Below are positions 34,348-40,354 of a stretch of 40,354 nt of DNA, piece by piece. Position 1 is the stretch's first letter. Every line of letters begins with the position of its first letter. Source of the DNA: an uncultured Methanomicrobiales archaeon (lineage in GTDB: Archaea > Halobacteriota > Methanomicrobia > Methanomicrobiales > Methanospirillaceae). The notes beneath the pieces are model-generated. The model saw nothing but the letters and a program-made list of their open reading frames with translations, was not told the DNA's origin and made no database searches. The position numbers and the translations under genes are program-made. The stretch covers positions 1 through 40,354 of the forward strand of contig CAIKOD010000181.1 of the NCBI GenBank assembly GCA_903828975.1. Direction: 5' to 3'.

Positions 34348-35169
34348 GTGGAGATCGAATTTACAAAATTACATGGCAACGGCAATGATTTCATCCTGAT
34401 CGATGAGCATGAACGGGTAATTATTCCCGACCCGATGAAAGGAGAATTTGCCGTATCATTCTGTGACCGCCATTTTGGCATCGGGGCAGATGGTGTGCTG
34501 TACCTCTCAAAGGCTGCTGCCACGGGTGACCTGCGGATGCGCCTGTTCCAGCCTGACCAGAGCGAGGCGGAGATGTGTGGGAACGGGGTTCGGTGTTTTG
34601 CAAAATATGCATATGACCATTCCCTGATTGGTACGAAAGGTGTTATCGAAACAATGGTAGGTCTGATACCCGTTGAACTGCATTGTTCCGATGAAGATTT
34701 CATGATAAAAGTCCTCATGCCGGAACCGAAATTTGACAGGAAGGAGATACCGGCAACCGGTTCCGGGGACTTTGATGAGAAGATTGGAGAGTATGAAGTA
34801 TTTGCAGTGAATACAGGGGTCCCTCACGCGGTCATTTTTGTTCCGTCGGTTGAGGCAGTTGATATTACTGCGGTATCCCCGGGTATACGGCACTACAAGA
34901 CCTTCCCCACCGGTACAAATGTCAATTTCGTTGAAAAGACCGGGAGCGATGGGATACGGATCCGGACTTACGAGAGGGGCGTTGAAAATGAGACCCTGTC
35001 GTGCGGTACGGGGGCAACCGCGTGCGCCGCTATGGCGCATAAGCTTGGGTATACCGGAGCAACAGTCCACGTGGAAACAGAGGGGGGACCACTGAATATC
35101 TACCTCGGAAAGGAGACGTTCATGGAAGGCCCCGCGAGCACCGTGTTTACCGGAACCATCATATTCTGA
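34348..35169 (+). CDS. dapF: Diaminopimelate epimerase
   Basis: A 273-residue enzyme that converts LL- to meso-diaminopimelate in lysine synthesis. Cys77 (EMCGNGVRCFAKYA) and Cys219 (LSCGTGATACAAMAH) are the two catalytic acid/base Cys, and KLHGNGNDFILID is the family N-terminus. GTG 34348 has a good AGAGGTG ribosome binding site. It follows RuBisCO by 19 bases and could share its transcript. Lysine is the likely end product, since pseudomurein or peptidoglycan use is not expected here. Confidence 0.94.
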   Translation: MEIEFTKLHGNGNDFILIDEHERVIIPDPMKGEFAVSFCDRHFGIGADGVLYLSKAAATGDLRMRLFQPDQSEAEMCGNGVRCFAKYAYDHSLIGTKGVIETMVGLIPVELHCSDEDFMIKVLMPEPKFDRKEIPATGSGDFDEKIGEYEVFAVNTGVPHAVIFVPSVEAVDITAVSPGIRHYKTFPTGTNVNFVEKTGSDGIRIRTYERGVENETLSCGTGATACAAMAHKLGYTGATVHVETEGGPLNIYLGKETFMEGPASTVFTGTIIF

Positions 35170-35176
35170 TTTTTTT
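35170..35176 (+). terminator. Oligo-T terminator after dapF
   Basis: A run of seven T begins directly after the dapF stop codon (TGATTTTTTTG), ending the isomerase-RuBisCO-dapF transcript. Confidence 0.55.
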
Positions 35177-35223
35177 GCTAACATTGACAGCCTGCGTTGT
35201 ATTGGAAAAAAAGGAGTTATATA

Positions 35224-35420
35224 GACAGGATGGGGTTTCACCCCGTCCCTGTCCCACCCCCATAAAGATATTCTGTGGGCAGGACTCAGTCGAAGTTCAG
35301 AGATGTAAGGAACTGTCTCTTTCACAACCGGGGCCGCCAAAGCAGCGGAGCGGAGCCCCGGGAGCGTGAGTAAATTTCAGGATACCCTCAAATCTCTAAT
35401 ATTGATTTTATAGTCTCTCA
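35224..35420 (+). repeat. Dispersed structured repeat, copy 2
   Basis: The second copy of the block at 7978-8180, same orientation. The hairpin GACAGG-ATGGGGT-TTC-ACCCC-GTC-CCTGTC (35224-35253) is better paired here than in copy 1, and one pair changes from G-C to T-G between copies, so pairing is kept. GCGGAGCCCCGGGAGC (35350-35365) and GGATACCCTCA (35380-35390) are shared. It lies between convergent dapF and radB. The rest of the gap (35421-35655) holds only a 58-codon frame at 35471-35647 that I do not accept as a gene. Confidence 0.7.
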
Positions 35421-35655
35421 AAACAGCCATTTCTTTGTTATAATACGGTAATTACAAAGGTCAAGAATAAATGGGTCGTTCGTTCGTAGGGATACATACC
35501 GGTGTTATGCCTCAACAAATCATGATTTTCTTCAATGGAACCTGGCGGAACAAAGGAACCGGCAGGAGGTGTTCAACCCTCTGGATGCGGGTTAATGGTA
35601 ACAATGTTAACAAAGTTTGGACAAGAACAATCCGGTCCTTTATTTGATATTCAGA

Positions 35656-36372
35656 TTATTGCTCCAGATCCGGTTTAACATCCCCGATGTTTCGTATCCC
35701 GGTCCCGGTTATTTCGAAAACAAAGAAACCCCCTGCAGGTAGTGAGCGGTGTTTCATAAGGGTGGCACGACGCACCGTGCCCTGCTCCCGGTTGAACCTG
35801 ATGATTGCCTTCGATATGTGCTCGAGTGCCGTACCACCAAGCCCGGAATAGGTATTTTTTACCACATCCATGTAGACCTGGTTGGTCACAACCACCGGTA
35901 TACGGTACCGTTTGGCAAATCCAAGGAGAAGTACGATCTGCCTGGTAAGTTTCTGCATGGCGTCCCTCCCCTTCTCAAGGTTCGTCCGGTAGAGTGCCGT
36001 TGCAGAATCCACGACGATCAGGCCGACATTCCTGGTCCGGAGCACGGTATCCATCCCGGCAATCATGACACCCTGCTGGTCAAAATCGGTTGGCTCGTAA
36101 ATATAGAGGTGTTCTGCAAGATTTGCCGCATTTGCACCCCCGATCTGCCGGAACCGCTCAATGGAGAAACCTTCGGTATCGATGAAAACGACCGATTTCC
36201 CTGATAGAAGGCAGTTTACGGCGGCGAGTATGCAGGCTGAACTTTTTCCGCTCGCCGGTTCCCCGAAAAACTGGGTGATGGTACCAGGTTCAAACCCCCC
36301 GTTCAGCAACAGGTCCAGGTCAGGGCTTCCGCTCGGTATTCTTCCCGGGTCCGTTGATATCACCTGCCACAC
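35656..36372 (-). CDS. radB: RadB recombination protein
   Basis: A 238-residue RecA-fold protein, the length of RadB paralogues rather than RadA (no N-terminal HhH domain). Walker A is GEPASGKSS (about 37-45) and Walker B VGLIVVDSAT; IPSGSPDLDLLLNGGFEPGTITQFFG is the typical N-terminus, and VVVTNQVYMD and GGTALEHISKAIIRF follow. It assists RadA and Holliday-junction processing in homologous recombination. The frame is open to 36468, but the added 32 residues would overlap LarC and lie outside the family; GTG 36372 (or 36363) is the likely start, overlapping the end of larC by about 50 bases. Confidence 0.9.
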   Translation of the reverse strand: MWQVISTDPGRIPSGSPDLDLLLNGGFEPGTITQFFGEPASGKSSACILAAVNCLLSGKSVVFIDTEGFSIERFRQIGGANAANLAEHLYIYEPTDFDQQGVMIAGMDTVLRTRNVGLIVVDSATALYRTNLEKGRDAMQKLTRQIVLLLGFAKRYRIPVVVTNQVYMDVVKNTYSGLGGTALEHISKAIIRFNREQGTVRRATLMKHRSLPAGGFFVFEITGTGIRNIGDVKPDLEQ

Positions 36373-37549
36373 GTCCAGGGAGTGTCTCCCATGCCCGTTG
36401 CTCGATTTGCCTGATGAGTTCCCTTGCGGGAATTCCCAGTTTTTCTGCCTGGGTGCGGGCCTCATCAAATTCGGTCTTAAGGGTGTAACACCTGTCCCCG
36501 ATCCACCCGTATTTTACCGGGACTTCTACGGTCGTTCCCCCTACGTCCAGCCTGACCACCCCCATCGTTCGCCCCGCAATAAAACGGTGGACCGAAGGGC
36601 TGCAGCGGACACCGAGCGTGCCAAGTTCTGAGGCCATCACTCCAGCAAGCCGGACCGAGTCCTGTTCCCGGCAGATCACCCTGACAAGGTAACCGCCCCG
36701 GCCCTTTTTCATGATGCAGGGGATTGCGCTGGCATCCCTTGCCCCGGCGTGCATAAGCACGGAGATTGCGTTGCCGATGATCTCCCCGCTGACATCATCA
36801 ACATTCGTCTCGAGCACATCAACCTGGTCCGAGCTGAGTTCCCCGGCTTTCTCCAGCAGCAACACCCGGAGGACATTCGGAATACTGGGGGGGTCCCGGG
36901 TTCCTGCCCCGTATCCGATACCGGTAACATTCACCGGGCCAATCCCCTCCGGATTTATGGTTGTAAATTCTGCGAGGAGTGCTGCGCCGGTTGGCGTGCA
37001 CAGCTCACCGTCCGACTGGGTCCCATGCTTACACGCGAGTCCTGATCCCTTCAGTATCGCAATTGTCGCGGGTGCCGGGACTGGCATCGTCCCGTGGGCT
37101 CCGGTAATAATACCTCCACCAGCTGCGACAGGTGTTACCGCAACGCCATCCGGTTTAAGGAGATAAAGGGCGGTACAGGCACCAATCACATCCGCAATCG
37201 CATCATCAGCACCTACCTCGTGAAAGTGGGCCCGAGTCCCATGTACTGACTGCTCGGCTTCCGCTATCCTCCGGAACACCCTTACCGCCATCTCGATTGC
37301 AGGTTCCGGTGCCCGGGCGCTCCTTACCCGTGCGAGGACCTCCTCAAGTGTCCGGGAACACTTTGTGGCATGGGTCTCTACCCTGACAGCCTGTATTCCC
37401 GCCCGGTCCACGATGGAAAAAGACGGGTCTGCCACAACCGAACGCATCGCAACCGCCACGGTTTCCCTGTCGGCACCGAGAGAAAGCAGGGCACCGGTGA
37501 CCATGTCCCCGGCGGCACCATGGAACGGTTCAAAGAGAAGATATCGCAT
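36320..37549 (-). CDS. larC: LarC-family nickel-pincer cofactor protein (DUF111)
   Basis: A 409-residue LarC/UPF0272 protein. MRYLLFEPFHGAAGDMVTGALLSLGAD, HFHEVGADDAIADVIGACTAL, TPVAAGGGIITGAHGTMPVPAPATIAIL, CTPTGAALLAEF and LETNVDDVSGEIIGNAISVLMHAGARDASAIPCIMKKGRGGYLV are the conserved blocks. In lactate racemase maturation LarC inserts nickel into the pincer nucleotide made by LarB and LarE, using CTP. It is encoded here as one piece, not split by frameshift as in Lactobacillus. A LarE homologue is at 14366-15163. No LarA or LarB is in view. ATG 37549 is chosen over the upstream frame. Confidence 0.9.
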   Translation of the reverse strand: MRYLLFEPFHGAAGDMVTGALLSLGADRETVAVAMRSVVADPSFSIVDRAGIQAVRVETHATKCSRTLEEVLARVRSARAPEPAIEMAVRVFRRIAEAEQSVHGTRAHFHEVGADDAIADVIGACTALYLLKPDGVAVTPVAAGGGIITGAHGTMPVPAPATIAILKGSGLACKHGTQSDGELCTPTGAALLAEFTTINPEGIGPVNVTGIGYGAGTRDPPSIPNVLRVLLLEKAGELSSDQVDVLETNVDDVSGEIIGNAISVLMHAGARDASAIPCIMKKGRGGYLVRVICREQDSVRLAGVMASELGTLGVRCSPSVHRFIAGRTMGVVRLDVGGTTVEVPVKYGWIGDRCYTLKTEFDEARTQAEKLGIPARELIRQIEQRAWETLPGRVAGDINGPGKNTERKP

Positions 37550-37564
37550 GATTCTAACAGTACA

Positions 37565-37570
37565 TATAAA
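37565..37570 (+). promoter_or_regulatory. TATA box of the CDC48 gene
   Basis: TATAAA inside CATATAAATT, in the 46-bp divergent gap with larC. Initiation about 25 bases on would fall at 37590-37596, so the CDC48 mRNA is probably leaderless, supporting the ATG at 37596. Confidence 0.55.
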
Positions 37571-37595
37571 TTCCTGCATATATGATCTTTCTGGG

Positions 37596-40016
37596 ATGCC
37601 TGAAATTCACCTAAAAGTCGATAGTGCCTACCCTGGTGACCAGGGAGGCGGAAAGGCCCGGCTTGACCCGGAGACGATGCTGTTTTTAAAAATCTCTCCC
37701 GGCGACCTTGTGGCCATCGAAGGAAAGCGAAGGACTGTGGTGAAGGTGTGGCGTGCATTGCTCGAAGACTGGAACCAGCATAAAGTCCGGATCGATAATT
37801 TTTCGCGGACGAATGCCGGGGTCAGTATCGGGGACACGATTAAGATCACCAGCCTGAAAGAAGAGATCGAGGCGAAACGTGTCTTACTTGCCCCCCCCGA
37901 AGACCTGCCGAAGAATATCCAGGTCTCGAATAACCCCCACGTCATCAACAGCCTGATTGATTTCCCTGTGGTAAAGAACGATCAAATCCCGATCATGGTG
38001 GGACTGCCCTTTATCCAGCCCCAGATCGTTGCCTATAAAGTGGTCGATATTGAGCCCGAACAAGCCGTGATTATCACAAAAAATACCATTATCGAGTTCT
38101 CGGAGAAGCCGGCTGCAGGGTTCGAGGGTCTGAAACGGATCTCCTACGAGGATATCGGTGGTCTCAAGGATGAACTCCAGCGCCTGCGGGAGACCATTGA
38201 GCTCCCGATGCGTCACCCCGAACTATTCCAGAAACTCGGGATAGAACCCCCGAAGGGTGTACTCTTATACGGGCCCCCGGGGACAGGTAAGACGCTGATT
38301 GCAAAGGCAGTTGCGAGTGAAAGCGGTGCCCACTTCATCTCCATCGCCGGACCGGAAGTGATCTCCAAGTATTACGGGGAGAGCGAACAGCGGCTCCGCG
38401 AGGTATTTGAAGAGGCCCGGGAAAATGCACCCTCGATCATCTTCATCGACGAGCTGGACTCGATTACCCCGAGAAGGGAAGAAGTGACCGGGGAGGTCGA
38501 ACGGAGGGTTGTCGCACAGTTGTTAACGATGATGGACGGTCTCGAGGAACGGGGCCAGGTGGTCGTCATTGGGGCCACGAACCGGATTGATGCGGTTGAT
38601 CCTGCGTTAAGAAGGCCGGGAAGGTTTGACCGGGAGATCGAGATTGGTGTCCCGAGTGAACTTGACCGCATAGAGATTATGAAGATCCATACCCGTGGAA
38701 TGCCGCTTGCCGAGGACGTGAAACTCGAGGACCTGTCACAGCAGACCCACGGGTTTGTGGGTGCTGACCTTGCAGCACTCGCCCGGGAGGCAGCCATCCG
38801 GGCGCTACGCCGGTACCTCCCCAGAATCGACCTGGATGAAAAGGAGATCCCATCGGAGATCCTCGATACGCTCCGGGTGAAGGCGACAGATTTCAGGGGT
38901 GCACTCCGTGACGTGAGCCCGAGTGCGATGCGTGAGGTCATCATAGAAGTGACCCATATCAGGTGGCAGGATGTCGGAGGACTGGAATCGGCAAAAGAGG
39001 AGATCCGCGAAACGGTGGAATATCCTCTCACCGAGCGGCAGCGGTTTGATGACCTCGGGATCCAGCCACCAAAAGGGGTCCTGCTGTACGGGCCTCCCGG
39101 CACGGGAAAGACCCTTATTGCCAAGGCAGTTGCCAACGAGAGCGGTGCGAATTTCATTGCAATCCGTGGACCGCAACTGCTCTCAAAATACTGGGGGGAG
39201 AGCGAACGGGCAGTCCGTGATATATTCAAGAAAGCACGGCAGGTAGCGCCGGCCATTATATTTTTCGATGAGATGGACGCCATAGTCCCGCACCGCGGGG
39301 CTAACCAGAACTCCCATCTCCTGGACAGTGTCCTGAACCAGATACTGACGGAAATCGACGGGCTGCAGGAATTAAAAGATGTCATTATCATGGGTGCGAC
39401 AAACCGCCCTGACATGATAGACCCTGCGCTGCTCAGGGCCGGACGCTTTGACCGCCTGGTGTATATCGGTGAGCCCGGTCTTGAAGACAGGCAGAAAATA
39501 GTAAGGATCTACCTCCTTCAGATGCCCATCGATGAGTCTGCCCTCTATGAAGTGATTAACCTCACGGATGGTTTTGATGAAGCTGCACTTGAATCCCTTA
39601 TTGAAAAAATGGGGACGAATACAACGGTTACACTCGGTGAAGCCAGGGTATTCATTGGTTCAGTTGAGAAAAAAGACGGGGTTTCGCTCGACAGGGGTAC
39701 AAGAAGAAAAGTCCTGTGGGAAATGATGAAACAGAACGGTCTCTCATTTGATGACCCGAAACTGCTGGAATTTATCAGGCACCTTGCACTAATGACTGAG
39801 GGGTATGTGGGATCAGACCTCGAACTGTTATGCCGTGAAGCAGGGATGCTCGCACTCCGGGAGAGGAGCACCGTCGTCACCCTGAAGCACTTTGAATCGG
39901 CCAAGCAGAAGATCCACCCGACGATGAACCAGAATATCAGGGAATGGTATAAAAAGATCCAGGACTCCTTCAAAGGTGGCCTGCCAAAGGAAGTGCAGCC
40001 ACCGGAATACCAGTAA
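37596..40016 (+). CDS. CDC48/VCP-type AAA+ ATPase with an insertion in D2
   Basis: An 806-residue twin AAA+ unfoldase. Residues 1-90 are the double-psi-barrel N domain ([25 protein letters not shown]), about 100-180 the second N subdomain. D1 has Walker [10 protein letters not shown] near 226 and [26 protein letters not shown]2 has Walker A near 499 and [24 protein letters not shown]. Between MPIDESAL and [21 protein letters not shown], where D2 normally continues directly, lie about 80 extra residues (roughly 650-727). It unfolds or segregates proteins, probably for the proteasome. The start at 37596 replaces a longer open frame (from 37365) that overlaps larC antisense. Confidence 0.92.
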   Translation: MPEIHLKVDSAYPGDQGGGKARLDPETMLFLKISPGDLVAIEGKRRTVVKVWRALLEDWNQHKVRIDNFSRTNAGVSIGDTIKITSLKEEIEAKRVLLAPPEDLPKNIQVSNNPHVINSLIDFPVVKNDQIPIMVGLPFIQPQIVAYKVVDIEPEQAVIITKNTIIEFSEKPAAGFEGLKRISYEDIGGLKDELQRLRETIELPMRHPELFQKLGIEPPKGVLLYGPPGTGKTLIAKAVASESGAHFISIAGPEVISKYYGESEQRLREVFEEARENAPSIIFIDELDSITPRREEVTGEVERRVVAQLLTMMDGLEERGQVVVIGATNRIDAVDPALRRPGRFDREIEIGVPSELDRIEIMKIHTRGMPLAEDVKLEDLSQQTHGFVGADLAALAREAAIRALRRYLPRIDLDEKEIPSEILDTLRVKATDFRGALRDVSPSAMREVIIEVTHIRWQDVGGLESAKEEIRETVEYPLTERQRFDDLGIQPPKGVLLYGPPGTGKTLIAKAVANESGANFIAIRGPQLLSKYWGESERAVRDIFKKARQVAPAIIFFDEMDAIVPHRGANQNSHLLDSVLNQILTEIDGLQELKDVIIMGATNRPDMIDPALLRAGRFDRLVYIGEPGLEDRQKIVRIYLLQMPIDESALYEVINLTDGFDEAALESLIEKMGTNTTVTLGEARVFIGSVEKKDGVSLDRGTRRKVLWEMMKQNGLSFDDPKLLEFIRHLALMTEGYVGSDLELLCREAGMLALRERSTVVTLKHFESAKQKIHPTMNQNIREWYKKIQDSFKGGLPKEVQPPEYQ

Positions 40017-40023
40017 TTTTTTT
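40017..40023 (+). terminator. Oligo-T terminator after CDC48
   Basis: A run of seven T immediately follows the CDC48 stop. From here to the window end (40354) I see no gene or repeat, only A/T-rich spacer. Confidence 0.5.
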
Positions 40024-40354
40024 ATGTCTTTCGGACATGGATTTTTTTCGGTGCATGTAGTCATTTCCAAAGAATTATTGGGCATAATTAATTATTTGTC
40101 CTCGTTTTGGCTGGTATGAAAAAACTCCGGTCAAACATCTGAAAGACCACCTTTTTCAAAATCATCCGGGAACCCAAAGGCTCATGACACACTTTTTATT
40201 AACCCTGCGGATACTAAAAAAACACCTATGAGACCTGCGGTCACAGGCCTTACGCATGAAAATCATCAAGCAGAATAAACTCTTTTAGGATTATGGGCAG
40301 AGCAGGCTGTCTTCTTTTTAGGACTTGGATCCTGGTAAAAAAACTAACCGAAAA

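Noticed and set aside
35471-35647. 58-codon frame on the plus strand
   Set aside because: Basic, low-complexity translation without a good ribosome binding site; it lies in a repeat-bearing spacer between convergent genes and shows no recognisable motif.
36373-36468. Upstream extension of RadB
   Set aside because: Overlaps the conserved C-terminus of LarC and adds residues not seen in RadB.
36711-37166. 151-residue plus-strand frame within larC
   Set aside because: A shadow of the GC-rich larC coding strand; no start signal or motif.
37365-37595. N-terminal extension of CDC48 in the same open frame
   Set aside because: It lies antisense to conserved LarC sequence and its residues do not resemble the CDC48 N domain, which begins at ATG 37596 just behind a TATA box.

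Overview
The window is a gene-dense stretch of a methanogenic archaeon. Seven genes of the methyl-coenzyme M reductase (MCR) activation and methanogenesis-marker set form one operon. The translation and cell-biology genes are archaeal (Tsr3, a SelB-like factor, RadB, CDC48). A form III RuBisCO sits beside ribose-1,5-bisphosphate isomerase, and SepCysS for tRNA-dependent cysteine synthesis sits beside tRNA-Cys. The combination, the moderately high GC and GGTG/GAGG-type ribosome binding sites fit Methanomicrobiales, perhaps Methanoregulaceae; the genus is inference.

Layout. 1-10.1 kb is mixed housekeeping: Tsr3 (-), a TudS-like/deoxyribosyltransferase fusion, a SelB-like protein, LemA plus a DUF2207 membrane protein, a PPC-domain protein, a YgiQ-type radical SAM protein, a carboxymuconolactone-decarboxylase-family protein and a secreted repeat protein. 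10.3-22.8 kb is a sulfur/cysteine/methionine island: two cysteine-desulfurase-like PLP enzymes, cysteine synthase, a small unknown protein, LarE, a Cys-rich HTH regulator, tRNA-Cys followed 12 nt later by SepCysS, then metY, metX-CBS, a freestanding ThrRS editing domain, DUF1890, DUF1894 and thiI. 22.9-24.4 kb is a divergent pair: a Cys-rich exported protein and a membrane-anchored winged-helix regulator. 24.4-32.1 kb (-) is the HAD-atwA-mmp3-mmp6-mmp5-mmp15-mmp17-mmp7 operon. 32.2-35.2 kb (+) holds R15P isomerase, RuBisCO and dapF. 35.7-37.5 kb (-) holds LarC and RadB, and 37.6-40.0 kb (+) a CDC48 ATPase.

The most interesting signal is regulatory. A 16-bp palindrome, ATTCACAATTGTGAAT, or a close relative of it, occurs four times: once before the desulfurase/cysteine-synthase operon, once before the Cys-rich HTH gene, and twice between the TATA box and the tRNA-Cys/SepCysS unit. 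I propose a cysteine/sulfur regulon controlled by the HTH protein, in which the tRNA that is the substrate and the enzyme that makes Cys-tRNA are transcribed together. This is an inference; I know of no description of it.

Other points: a dispersed ~200-bp structured repeat present twice, both times between convergent genes; an apparent frameshift that removes motif I from the open frame of the HAD gene; an ~80-residue insertion in CDC48 domain D2; and LarE and LarC homologues without LarA or LarB in view. I saw no CRISPR array, rRNA, insertion sequence or prophage.
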